A DNA stretch of 64,000 bases, from the NCBI GenBank assembly GCA_029067205.1, contig JAIEEY010000078.1, positions 25,203-89,202 on the forward strand, given 5' to 3'. Shown piece by piece: positions 26,417-35,569 of the stretch; position 1 is the first letter of the stretch, and the number at the start of each line of letters is the position of its first letter. Made by a program: the position numbers and the translations under genes. Below the pieces are notes generated by a model that did not search any database, was not told where the DNA came from, and was given only the letters and a program-made list of their open reading frames with translations. The stretch comes from Lachnospiraceae bacterium (GTDB taxonomy: Bacteria; Bacillota; Clostridia; Lachnospirales; Lachnospiraceae).

Positions 26417-27508
26417 GTGTACGCAATCTTAAATGAATTTAGCGATAAGCTTGGTTTAAGCGGCAGATTTTCGTTTGATGAGGCTGCGGGTGAAAGCTTT
26501 AAAGATTGCCTGAAGGAAATAGATGAGCGTTTCAATCAGAAGAAATTATATTCTCTTGATGCAAAGATGTCGAAATTCCTCGGAAATGTATTTCAATGGC
26601 TGGGGTACAGTTCGGAATATGCAGATTGGTGTGATGAAAATGACAGAGGGGTAGAAGACCGTCTTGCCGTTGTGCTTTCCATATTGAAGAAGACTTTCCC
26701 AAAAAGTAATAGAGAATATTCTGCAGAGGAGCTTACGTTTTATGGAATGATCCTTCATTGTGCAAGCGCAATGACGTGCAATTCGTCTTGGCTGGCTGAA
26801 ACGCTCAGGACATTGGCTTATGGAGAATCTGGGACATTTTATTATGATGAATTTCCGCCGATGTTTCATCCGGAGGATGTGCAGGTCAAGGCTGGCAGAC
26901 CAGGGAATGTTAAGACAGAAAGACAGGTAAAGGAATATGCAGAACCTGCCGGAACAAATGAATGCAGGCATGATGAGTCTGTGCTCTTTGAGGAAGTGGA
27001 TAAATTACGCCGTAAAGTTCACAAGCTTGAATCGGATAATAGTAGTCTGCGTGCCAGTCTAACTGAGAAAAGAAGGCTTGAAGAGGAATTAAAAGATATC
27101 AGAAAACAGCTGGAGGCATCGAACCATGAGCTGGCAGTGCTTAGAAATTATGTGTATAATTTGACAGAAAGCGATAATCCCATAACAGATAAGACGATTG
27201 AAAGTATGAAGGAGTCGATTGCCGGTTACCGGATCGTTATAGTGGGCGGACATTCCAATTGGTTATCGAAGATGAAGAAAGAATTCCCGAACTGGATATT
27301 TATCAATCCAAAGGCCAGTGGATCGACAGATGTTTCGATTGTTGACAAAGCGGATTATGTCTATTTCTTTACTGATACTATTAGCCACTCGAAATATTAT
27401 CAATTCATGAATGTAATACGTGAGAGAAAAATAAACTTCGGCTATATTCATGGAGTAAATATAGAAAAGAATATCCGGGATATTTATGTGGACTTTGAAG
27501 AAGATTAG
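26417..27508 (+). CDS. DUF2325 protein with central coiled coil
   Basis: This 363-residue protein has an N-terminal helical domain of unknown type (1-160) and a coiled coil about 190-245 (VDKLRRKVHKLESDN). The C-terminal DUF2325 domain (about 265-360) shows IVIVGGHSNWLSKMKKEFPN and ADYVYFFTDTISHSKYY. DUF2325 proteins are common in Clostridia, and their biochemical role is unknown. The frame starts with GTG 26417 without a convincing ribosome site and an in-frame stop lies just upstream, so the N-terminus is uncertain. A good terminator follows. Confidence 0.75.
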   Translation: MYAILNEFSDKLGLSGRFSFDEAAGESFKDCLKEIDERFNQKKLYSLDAKMSKFLGNVFQWLGYSSEYADWCDENDRGVEDRLAVVLSILKKTFPKSNREYSAEELTFYGMILHCASAMTCNSSWLAETLRTLAYGESGTFYYDEFPPMFHPEDVQVKAGRPGNVKTERQVKEYAEPAGTNECRHDESVLFEEVDKLRRKVHKLESDNSSLRASLTEKRRLEEELKDIRKQLEASNHELAVLRNYVYNLTESDNPITDKTIESMKESIAGYRIVIVGGHSNWLSKMKKEFPNWIFINPKASGSTDVSIVDKADYVYFFTDTISHSKYYQFMNVIRERKINFGYIHGVNIEKNIRDIYVDFEED

Positions 27509-27546
27509 TCTTGCATAAATGGAATAAAGATGGATTATCATACAAA

Positions 27547-27591
27547 AAGGTGTATCGTGACGAAGTGAAAACTTCTGATATGATACACCTT
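27547..27591 (+). terminator. Terminator after the DUF2325 gene
   Basis: AAGGTGTATC and GATACACCTT form a 10-bp stem around a 25-base loop, preceded by A5 and followed by a T-rich stretch. Confidence 0.75.
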
Positions 27592-27980
27592 ATTTGTGTT
27601 GGATTAGAGAGCGTTGGTCAATTCTGTCCCTTGTTCGTATAGACAAAAAGTGATAAAATATTACAAAGTATTCATACATGAAATGACAATAGTAGTAACA
27701 ATAGGACCCAAGAATGGATTTTGTTAAAAGCCAAACACGGCAATAGGAAAAGAATGAAAGATAATCAGGAGTTATCTATCGAATTGTAAACATAAAGGCA
27801 TCATAAAATGACATTTTCCTTTTGACTCAATTCACTTGCGATATCATACTATACTGTAGCAAAGTGTACCAGTTGATCAGGAAGTATCCTTACTGGTTTG
27901 GGGTAAAATGAATTCATATTTTTACACGGAGGCATGCCATTTCAAAATCTACTAGAAAGTTTCAAAATACTTTTGTCATA

Positions 27981-28268
27981 TATTAGATACACCAGTTTAC
28001 AACATTTTAACGATTTGCTTTTTCAAGACATCTTGAATAAAGTAGCTTTAATTTGTTCTACTGATTTTTCTGCGTTTCGAGGTTTACTCCCAAAGTGGTA
28101 AATAATATTTTGTGCTCAAATTTTAGTTTTTTAGCAGGTCAAATATAGTATCCTATAACAAAATTTGCACCTTGTAAATTAGAAAAAGCTGTATTTTCAA
28201 GGATTCTGATAGCAGAATCGATGTCTGAACAAAAATATAAAAAAGTTGTAAAGTGGTGTATTAGATAC
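27981..28268. mobile_element. 270-bp MITE with 9-bp target duplication TATTAGATA
   Basis: The element is 27990-28259. TATTAGATA flanks it at 27981-27989 and 28260-28268. The ends are imperfect inverted repeats: CACCAGTTTACAACATTTT against AAAAAGTTGTAAAGTGGTG. A short minus-strand frame inside ends in GANFVIGYYI and a stop, so it may be an internally deleted IS. A lone similar end (ACACTACTTTACAACATTT) occurs near 33395. Confidence 0.75.
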
Positions 28269-28705
28269 TTAAAAATGAAATTTTGGTTCTGGCTTGTCTA
28301 GGCTAGGATAAGTACCTGATAATCATTTTCAGAATCTCATAGCTCATGGCGAAAAGGGTTGTCCCCGTCCAAGAGATGCGTCTTGCAGCTCTTGATTTCG
28401 GCAAAGTCTTTTAGATGAGGACACTCACGGTGAAGGATTACCTTATCAAGAGCCATATCATGATCATTTTTGCAAGCATATGGGACATCAGACAAGGAAA
28501 TGTGACAACTAAGGAAACTCTAGGCGATAGAGGTAAACGGCCTAAGTATCGGGACGGAGAGCGGTGATAATAACACTCTTGCACTAGTAGGCAAGGGATA
28601 GATTTCTAAAACAATAAAAGATTGAAGGGATGCTACATTTTAGACATAAATACAAGGTATTGAGGGAGGTAGTCTGCCAATTTCTTGAATAATAGGCATT
28701 GTCAT

Positions 28706-28800
28706 ATACCTCATGATATGTTGTCATATTCATATCTGGCGATAAAACGTAGCATCCATATCCGCATAGATACCTCATGATATGTTGTCATATTCATATC
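28706..28800. repeat. Two direct copies of a 31-bp repeat
   Basis: The 31-bp unit (beginning ATACCTCATGATATGTTG) occurs identically at 28706-28736 and 28770-28800. Each copy contains the dyad ATATG-TTGT-CATAT. Two copies 64 bases apart are too few for a CRISPR. They may be operator pairs or transposon ends. Confidence 0.6.
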
Positions 28801-29004
28801 AGTAGGCGGTAATGAAGTACCGCTTTGGTTATTATACCTTAAGCGTTTTTTGCACCCAAAATTAAAAAGATGGCAGCTCAAGTTTATCTATTTTATCTCT
28901 TGAGTCATTTGTGCTGGTGAGAAAATTTATCAAGAACGAAAAAGAAATTACGGATACAGAAATCGTTTAGTGAAAGTGGGGTGATTTTCAAAAATTTCAT
29001 TTTA

Positions 29005-29024
29005 CCGCAAAATTGCTTTTGCGG
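29005..29024 (+). promoter_or_regulatory. Perfect stem just before the ribosome site of the membrane-protein pair
   Basis: CCGCAAAA-TTGC-TTTTGCGG is a perfect 8-bp stem with a 4-base loop, ending five bases before AAAGGAGAG. It could be an operator, an mRNA hairpin that controls translation, or a terminator of an upstream transcript. Confidence 0.4.
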
Positions 29025-29044
29025 CAGAAAGGAGAGTAGAATTA

Positions 29045-30478
29045 ATGAAAAATGAGACAAAATTGCGTATCGTATCTTTGACACTCCCATGCCTTTTAAC
29101 CGTAATTTTTTCCACCATTTACTCTTTGGGAATATGGTCGTTGTTTCAGCTTGTTAATGTTAATATTTTATGTACTGCACTCATTGCTTTAGAGTTGGCG
29201 CAAGCATTTACGGAGAGGATCAACACATGGAAGGTGTGCGGTTTTGTTGGTTCTAGTGCCATCAGCGGAATTGCCTCAGCACTCAATGTTCTTAATAATA
29301 TCCAAAACGAAACATTTATTTTGCGGCAGTTGTCCCTCTGGGGGTGGCTGTGGATTGGGCTGTTAGTTACGTGTGTAATTGCTTTGTTAGTAATTCTTAT
29401 CCGTATCCTTCGCTGGAATCAGGAGCAATGGGAAGAGATTCGTAAGTGGCGGCAGGATTACAGAAAAGAACAGATGGAAGCTCGGCGAAAGTTGAGAATT
29501 TCAAGGAAGGAATATATGCAGGAGTTGTTAAAAGAGAAGGCTACTGCAAAAATTAGCAAACAAAAGGATCAGGCAGATAAAGATAGTATAGTCCGAGATC
29601 AAAAACACGAACAATGGATGGAACGTCATAAAGATAGGGAGAAACATTGGGAAAGCACGAAAACCTCGGTTTTAGAGTATACAAAGTTCTTGAGTGCATT
29701 TGTGGCATCCATTATGATGGCACTCTTATTTATGGTTATCCCATGTTCTGGAACCCTCCAATCTGTTGCATTTAGTTGGTTTGACGCTGTAGGCGCGTTG
29801 GCATCTTTAATCAATATTATCCCGCTGGATGATGATAAAGGATTTTTCCAGGCATTTGCAAACTATACAATTTTTTATATATTCCTTATCGTTGCAATCT
29901 GGTTACTTATATTTTTTTGCCGATATATTTATAAAATCCTTACAAATAGTCGAAAAGAGGAGAGAGAAGAAAATAGTTCAGAAAGCAAAAATTTACTTGA
30001 GGAATATGATACCGCAATTGCTGTCTTGACTGTATTTACTGCTTTTATGTTCGCATTAGGAACTAGTAAATCTCCCTTCATTGATCTTACAGATAAGTGG
30101 ACTACTTTATTTACAGTTATTTTGTTTATCTTGGTTATCTTTGTGTCTGTTGAAATTGTGCGGCTTGTTGTAGAGCAAATTGGGCAGAAAAATTCGCTAT
30201 TAAAACAACTTGTTCGCCTAATTTTTGTGGCGACATTAGAGTTCTTAACTGGCTTGCTTTTAGGAGTCATTATCAATTTCCAAATTGAAAAAGTCTTATC
30301 ATCACTATTCACTATAGTATTTCCCCAAAAGGAACTTTCTTTTGCAATCAAAGTACAAGAGAAGTTCAACGAAATGTTCGACAAGGAGTTAAGAGATAAT
30401 AGCTACGATGGCGATGATATTTTTACACCACCATGTTTCTCAAAAAAACATATTTGGAGGAGGTATTACAAGAAATGA
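29045..30478 (+). CDS. Multi-pass membrane protein of unknown family, first gene of a pair
   Basis: This 477-residue protein has about eight predicted membrane helices: roughly 8-30, 36-54, 94-118, 215-236, 268-290, 322-342, 350-375 and 385-410. A long, very basic and acidic helical loop lies between helices three and four (about 120-210, EEIRKWRQDYRKEQMEARRK). No enzyme motif is visible. The ribosome site AAAGGAGAG supports the start. The end overlaps the next gene in ATGA, so the two products are made together and probably form one membrane complex. I do not recognise the family. Confidence 0.65.
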   Translation: MKNETKLRIVSLTLPCLLTVIFSTIYSLGIWSLFQLVNVNILCTALIALELAQAFTERINTWKVCGFVGSSAISGIASALNVLNNIQNETFILRQLSLWGWLWIGLLVTCVIALLVILIRILRWNQEQWEEIRKWRQDYRKEQMEARRKLRISRKEYMQELLKEKATAKISKQKDQADKDSIVRDQKHEQWMERHKDREKHWESTKTSVLEYTKFLSAFVASIMMALLFMVIPCSGTLQSVAFSWFDAVGALASLINIIPLDDDKGFFQAFANYTIFYIFLIVAIWLLIFFCRYIYKILTNSRKEEREENSSESKNLLEEYDTAIAVLTVFTAFMFALGTSKSPFIDLTDKWTTLFTVILFILVIFVSVEIVRLVVEQIGQKNSLLKQLVRLIFVATLEFLTGLLLGVIINFQIEKVLSSLFTIVFPQKELSFAIKVQEKFNEMFDKELRDNSYDGDDIFTPPCFSKKHIWRRYYKK

Positions 30479-32598
30479 AAAGCAATCAACAACATAACAG
30501 CGGTGTTTTAACCTTGCTTCGTATTTGCACGTTTCTGTTAGCTGCCGTCTCCTTCTGGGCTACAGCTCAGGGAATGAAAGAGTACACTTTCCCTGATAAC
30601 TGGCAGGCTTATGCAGCTTCCCTTGGAATACAGGGACTGCTCTTAGGATTAAATTTTTCGTTTTTTAAATTCTGGGACAGATGTCAAGCGAATTACCACA
30701 AGGTAGTATTATTGATTCTCACTTTTGTTGTCCTGTTTTGTTCATCTTGGTTCAGTTACCTTTATATTGCTAAGCAGGCTTATGACCAATCTTGGGATAC
30801 CGAGAGTAGACTTTTGGCGCAAGATGCCTATCGGAGTGAACTTTTTGCCGCAGATGCATATCTTGAGCAGTATGGTGAGGAAATGGAGCAATCATTGACA
30901 GACCAAATTGTAGCATTATATGCCCAAGCAACAGAGATGGATTCCGATAAGGTGGACATTGCGGGGAACCTAGATTGGGTTATTGAAAGAAGTATCTATG
31001 CCCAGAACGATTTTGCCGCCAAAGATATTATGTTGTCGATTATTGATGCCATGGAACAGGCTACGGCAGAGAACACTGCACAAGATGCGCGACAGCAATC
31101 AGCAGAAATCATTGAATCCATGCAGACTGCTTTACAAAACGCTATCTCATCATTGGATACACAAATTGCTGATGCAGATGCGAGCGTTACGCGGGCAGAA
31201 AATTCCTTGATAAGTGCACAGAATAGAATGAATAATGCCCCAGCAGGTACAGATTTAACACCCTATCAAAATGCCGTGAACACTGCAGCGAGAGCATATG
31301 ACGCAAGCATTACACGACAGAGTGAACTTGTAAAACAACGGCAGGATTATCAAAATGCTCTTCAGCGTACAGTTTATTATGCTAGCGTTTTAGGGATGTC
31401 CGAAGAAGGTGTATCCAGTTACTTTGTGGGGGCAAATCTTCGAGAAATTCAGCGGGAATTGTTTGGAAGCAATCCTGATTCTGATAGGATGATGGCGTTA
31501 GCAACGGAGATTTTTGACCGTTTACAAAGTGCTGTTGATTTGGAGGTAGATGAAACTGGGAACAACAACTATCAAACATTCTTGGCGAACATGAATCAGT
31601 TTGTGCGGTTTGTTGAAAACTACCGTTCCATAAAAGAACTTGATTCTGAGATTCAAGGATTGACTGATGAGTTGTCTAACGGAATGATTCTTTCAGTGAA
31701 TGAGAACAATTCTAACTGGAAAGCATCTTGGAGGAAACAGTTCAATGACTTGAAATCAAAAATCAGTGGTTTGCCGATATACACCTTGACAGGTAATAAT
31801 GCGACACTGGAATCTTTTGACCGTGCTGCGTCAACACGTCGACTAGACAATGCAACACGTAATTACCTCACGGAGCACAATCCAGCGCAACAGGGATTGG
31901 TGTACTTATACAGTCCCTATCGTGAAATTGCAATTTTTTCACTTTTCATTGCGCTTTTATTAGATATTGCTGCATTTGTCACAGGTTTCATTATTGATAG
32001 GTCAGACGAGGCTGATTCAGATTTCAAGCAAGAAAACACAGGGAATTATAGTGGTAATATCGGCGTGGCATATGCACCACCTAAGAAAGAGTCAGTCTGG
32101 GATATGGATCAGACTTTGAACTGGAACGCTATACCACCTCTAAATAGGTATACATTTCTAACCGGCGACCATCAATACTTAGATGGAACTATGACCTACA
32201 AAGCTATCGAAAATGGAAAGGTTGTAGAAGTGGATTACCCCGATTCAAAGTTGCAGACAGGTTTCTATTACTGGAAAGACAGTAGCATTTATCAGGTTTG
32301 CCCTGCTGAGCTTCGCTATAAAGGCACTCCTGGTGGACCAGAGGACGGTGTTTATGAAAATGCCATTCTTCGATATGAAGATCAGCTTTTGATTATCGTT
32401 CAAAATACAGAGGGTAAACACTTAGGAACCGTTGATCCATACACGCCTGTATATTATTTATCAAAAGATGCATATGATTCTTTTCCGGCTAAAGAAATTC
32501 AGAATGCGCAAGGTAGCAGGATTGTTATTAGTTTAAACAAAACTGGGACGCGAATCATAGCGATTTATGTAATCAAAGAGAAAGAGCCTTCAATATAA
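30475..32598 (+). CDS. Membrane protein with long coiled-coil domain, second gene of a pair
   Basis: This protein has about 707 residues when started at ATG 30475 (ATGA overlap, GGAGGAGG 11 bases upstream); the track start at 30433 adds 14 residues. Three membrane helices lie near the N-terminus, followed by about 370 residues of mostly helical, Gln/Ala/Asp-rich coiled coil (SLDTQIADADASVTRAENSL). A further membrane helix (IAIFSLFIALLLDIAAFVTGFIID) leads to a C-terminal beta-rich domain of about 190 residues. This topology places a large extracellular or cytoplasmic rod between membrane anchors. There is no enzyme motif and no recognised family. A sensor, envelope or defence role is conceivable but unproven. 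Confidence 0.65.
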   Translation: MKSNQQHNSGVLTLLRICTFLLAAVSFWATAQGMKEYTFPDNWQAYAASLGIQGLLLGLNFSFFKFWDRCQANYHKVVLLILTFVVLFCSSWFSYLYIAKQAYDQSWDTESRLLAQDAYRSELFAADAYLEQYGEEMEQSLTDQIVALYAQATEMDSDKVDIAGNLDWVIERSIYAQNDFAAKDIMLSIIDAMEQATAENTAQDARQQSAEIIESMQTALQNAISSLDTQIADADASVTRAENSLISAQNRMNNAPAGTDLTPYQNAVNTAARAYDASITRQSELVKQRQDYQNALQRTVYYASVLGMSEEGVSSYFVGANLREIQRELFGSNPDSDRMMALATEIFDRLQSAVDLEVDETGNNNYQTFLANMNQFVRFVENYRSIKELDSEIQGLTDELSNGMILSVNENNSNWKASWRKQFNDLKSKISGLPIYTLTGNNATLESFDRAASTRRLDNATRNYLTEHNPAQQGLVYLYSPYREIAIFSLFIALLLDIAAFVTGFIIDRSDEADSDFKQENTGNYSGNIGVAYAPPKKESVWDMDQTLNWNAIPPLNRYTFLTGDHQYLDGTMTYKAIENGKVVEVDYPDSKLQTGFYYWKDSSIYQVCPAELRYKGTPGGPEDGVYENAILRYEDQLLIIVQNTEGKHLGTVDPYTPVYYLSKDAYDSFPAKEIQNAQGSRIVISLNKTGTRIIAIYVIKEKEPSI

Positions 32599-32635
32599 CA
32601 TCTGTTGTTGACCAAAATAGATGTTATATTGAAGG
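32588..32635 (+). terminator. 17-bp hairpin overlapping the end of the membrane-protein gene
   Basis: CCTTCAATATAACATCT and AGATGTTATATTGAAGG are perfect reverse complements around a 14-base loop. The left arm includes the last codons and stop. No T-run follows, so it may act as a terminator, an mRNA-stabilising stem or a small inverted-repeat element. Confidence 0.5.
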
Positions 32636-33539
32636 CGTAGTACAAGGAGGGTAGGACGCCCAATAATTGAACCATGCAGAAATTCATAGAGTGAGTATCG
32701 TTGCCGAAAAAATCCGGTTGTTGGTATCTGCTCTTTTTTGTTTCCATAGATGACTACATAGACGGGTATTTCACCCATTGAGGAGCTGTGGTACATGCCA
32801 TTTTTGTTGTATGTCTAACATGGCATTAATCTTGCTGGTATAAGTTCAGCTACTGGTAATTACCGCCATGTGTAGCAAACCATAAATTGGTGTTAGTAAT
32901 TGAAAGCGAAGCTCAGCAAATACTTAAAGCAAGGCAAAGCAATAGCAAGACCGCTGGCAGTTACGGTGAAGCGAGTGAATAAAATTATACAGGAAGGATT
33001 AATTACTTCAGAATCGGTATAATGGAATAATTTATGGAAGAATTCAGACAGGGGCTAAGACATAATTAGGGAAATCCCGCCTTTCTCAGCTGGGCTCAAT
33101 CCAATCTTGTATAAGTTTGTTGTATTACATATCTGTCTAAGTTTAAATACAACAGCCTTAAAAAGTGTTGCATTCAAATCTAGAAAATTGCATTAAATTT
33201 TACGTATAGTTTTATGTTATAGTAGAGCAATGTAGACTATTCGCAAAAGGCTAATTTAAAGAATAGTTTATGCAATAATTGTATTATACACTTATTAGTT
33301 ATATCACTTTGGCCACTAAAAGTCACAATCATAACTTTATCCAATCACTGTATATATTAAGATTCTTTTGACAAAATATTGCGATTTATAACCATCGAAG
33401 TAATACACTACTTTACAACATTTGGAATCCAACTTAATTTATTAGCATATTGAATTTTGCGAACATTTGTTCTATATTAATTTTATATTTTAAGTAATTA
33501 AAAAAAGAGACAGGGTAATTGGCAAGGGAGGCATAAAAA
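32636..33539. other. 0.9-kb intergenic region
   Basis: No intact gene is visible. A short plus-strand stretch near 32910-32980 reads AQQILKARQSNSKTAGSYG and may be a recombinase or regulator remnant. A solitary MITE-like end lies near 33395. The promoter and LexA box of the polymerase gene are at the right end. Confidence 0.5.
33450..33478 (+). promoter_or_regulatory. Promoter with LexA (SOS) box for the Y-family polymerase
   Basis: GAACATTTGTTC (33461-33472) is a perfect Gram-positive LexA/DinR operator (GAAC-N4-GTTC). It lies inside the 17-base spacer between TTGAAT (-35) and TATATT (-10), the ideal place to block RNA polymerase. The polymerase gene should therefore be switched on by DNA damage. 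Confidence 0.85.
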
Positions 33540-35072
33540 ATGGAAAACAATCATATCTATATCGCAATTGATCTGAAATCCTTTTACGCTTCCGTTGAGT
33601 GCGTCGAAAGGCAGCTTGATCCCATGGACACAAATCTTGTTGTTGCGGATGCATCAAGGACAGAAAAGACCATCTGCCTTGCGGTCTCCCCATCCTTAAA
33701 GTCATTCGGCATTTCAGGACGAGCAAGGCTGTTTGAAGTTGTGCAGAAAGTCAGGGAAGTAAATGCCCTGCGGAAATGCAAAGCCCCAGACCACAAATTT
33801 CTCGGTGAATCCTACCTTGCCAGAGAATTGCAAGAACATCCCGAATTTTCACTGTCCTATATCATCGCCCCACCCCGCATGGCGTACTACATGGAATACA
33901 GCACAAAAATCTACGAGATCTATCTCAAATACATTGCTCCAGAAGATATCCATGTATATTCCATTGATGAGGTATTTATGGATGTGACCGCATACCTGAA
34001 AACCTATTCCCTCTCTGCAAGGGAACTTGCCGCGAAGATCATACTGGATATCCTTTCCCAGACAGGCATCACCGCTACTGCTGGCATAGGGACAAACCTG
34101 TATTTATGCAAGATCGCGATGGATATTGTGGCAAAACATGTCGAACCGGACAAAAACGGAGTGCGCATTGCCCAGCTGGATGAAATGAAATACAGGGAGC
34201 TTTTATGGGATCACCAGCCAATCACTGACTTTTGGAGGGTCGGGCGCGGATATGCCAAAAAACTTGCGGAACATGGAATGTTTACGATGGGTGATGTTGC
34301 AAGATGTTCCATCGGAAATGACCGGAATTATTATAATGAAGATCTGCTTTACAAGCTGTTTGGCATCAATGCGGAACTGCTGATAGACCACGCATGGGGA
34401 TGGGAACCCACAACTATTGACCTTATCAAACAGTACAAACCAGAAACAAACAGCCTGTGTTCCGGTCAGGTTCTCCAATGCCCTTATGATCCCACAAAAG
34501 CCAAACTCGTTGTAAAGGAAATGACAGACCTGCTCGTGCTTGTTCTGGTAGAAAAACAGCTGGTCACTGACCAGCTGATGCTCACTATCGGATATGACAT
34601 TGAAAACCTGACCAATCTGGAAACCGCTGGTAAATATAAAGGTGAAGTCACCACAGACCGTTACGGACGAAAAGTCCCAAAACATGCACATGGAACTACG
34701 AATCTGAATGTGCCATCTTCCTCAACAAAACTGATCATGGATGCAGTCATGGCGCTCTATGACCGCATTGTTGATAAAAACCTGCTGGTACGGCGGATTA
34801 CCGTGGCTGCAAATCATCTGATTGATGAAGCTGCTGTCCATGCAGACAAGCAGGATGATTTTGTCCAATTAAATCTGTTTACCGATTATGAGGCATTGGA
34901 AAAGCAGAAACAGGAAGAAGAGGCAAAGATGAAAAAAGAACGGGCCCTGCAGGAAGCCGTTTTATCCGTAAAGAAGAAATTCGGGAAAAATGCCATCTTA
35001 AAAGGCATAAATTTGGAGGAAGGCGCAACAGGTAAGGAAAGGAACAACCAGATTGGAGGGCACAGGGCATAA
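33540..35072 (+). CDS. Y-family DNA polymerase, UmuC/ImpB type
   Basis: This 510-residue translesion DNA polymerase synthesises across damaged bases. Catalytic motifs are IDLKSFYASVE (metal Asp at 11) and VYSIDEVFMDVT (D143, E144), and the helix-hairpin-helix region follows (ITDFWRVGRGYAKKL). The C-terminal little-finger part continues to a charged tail (EEAKMKKERALQEAV). AAGGGAGG precedes the ATG and a LexA box overlaps the promoter. The TAATG overlap with the next gene shows coupling. A partial copy of its 3' third lies at 51869-52083. Such UmuC genes are common on Lachnospiraceae mobile elements. Confidence 0.92.
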   Translation: MENNHIYIAIDLKSFYASVECVERQLDPMDTNLVVADASRTEKTICLAVSPSLKSFGISGRARLFEVVQKVREVNALRKCKAPDHKFLGESYLARELQEHPEFSLSYIIAPPRMAYYMEYSTKIYEIYLKYIAPEDIHVYSIDEVFMDVTAYLKTYSLSARELAAKIILDILSQTGITATAGIGTNLYLCKIAMDIVAKHVEPDKNGVRIAQLDEMKYRELLWDHQPITDFWRVGRGYAKKLAEHGMFTMGDVARCSIGNDRNYYNEDLLYKLFGINAELLIDHAWGWEPTTIDLIKQYKPETNSLCSGQVLQCPYDPTKAKLVVKEMTDLLVLVLVEKQLVTDQLMLTIGYDIENLTNLETAGKYKGEVTTDRYGRKVPKHAHGTTNLNVPSSSTKLIMDAVMALYDRIVDKNLLVRRITVAANHLIDEAAVHADKQDDFVQLNLFTDYEALEKQKQEEEAKMKKERALQEAVLSVKKKFGKNAILKGINLEEGATGKERNNQIGGHRA

Positions 35073-35569
35073 TGGGAAAATATGATGATATTATCAATCT
35101 GCCACACCATGAATCCACAAAGCATCCAAAAATGCCTGCATTGGACAGAGCTGCTCAGTTCTTGCCTTTTGCCGCACTGACCGGACATGATGCGGCTGTC
35201 CGGGAAACAGCGCGGCAGACGAACAATAAAATGGAACTGGACGAGATCAGAAAGGAAGAACTGGATGAACATTTACCGCTGATCAGGGAACATCTGATGC
35301 AAAAGCCGCAGGTAAACATTACTTATTTTGTTCCTGACAGGAAAAAAGAAGGCGGTTCCTATCTTACCATAACAGAAGCTATAGGAAAAATAGAGGAACA
35401 CTGGCATCAGGTCATTATGGAAAACGGAACCGTTATTCCAATGAATGATATTTGCCGCTCTATGCCTCCAAACCCGGTGGAGATGGCATATTATTATAAT
35501 AAAAAATCGCAATCATCTTGCTTCATTCAACTCCAATTTTGTAATCCATTCTACAATACTCTCTTTTGA
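35072..35569 (+). CDS. YolD-like protein, 3' end altered
   Basis: This 165-residue frame starts inside the stop of the polymerase gene (TAATG). The first 130 residues match YolD-like partners of Y-family polymerases (IINLPHHESTKHPKMPALDRAAQF, then PFAALTGHDAAVRETAR). After about residue 130 (GTVIPMNDI) the sequence no longer looks like the family, and the frame runs 57 bases into the 3' end of the convergent flavodoxin gene. I infer that the natural end was lost at a junction near 35455. It probably supports or tunes UmuC in the SOS response. Confidence 0.75.
   Translation: MGKYDDIINLPHHESTKHPKMPALDRAAQFLPFAALTGHDAAVRETARQTNNKMELDEIRKEELDEHLPLIREHLMQKPQVNITYFVPDRKKEGGSYLTITEAIGKIEEHWHQVIMENGTVIPMNDICRSMPPNPVEMAYYYNKKSQSSCFIQLQFCNPFYNTLF

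Larger units (their letters stand above)
27592..29044. other. 1.45-kb gene-free stretch with mobile-element debris
   Basis: No intact gene is visible. It contains a 270-bp MITE, two copies of a 31-bp repeat, a 9-bp inverted pair (GGATGCTAC near 28629 and GTAGCATCC near 28749) and a stem before the next gene. A minus-strand stretch at about 28350-28495 reads as open and coding-like but has no start or recognisable family. Confidence 0.55.

Noticed and set aside
28706-28800. CRISPR array
   Set aside because: Only two copies, spacing of 33 bases once, and no cas genes in the window.
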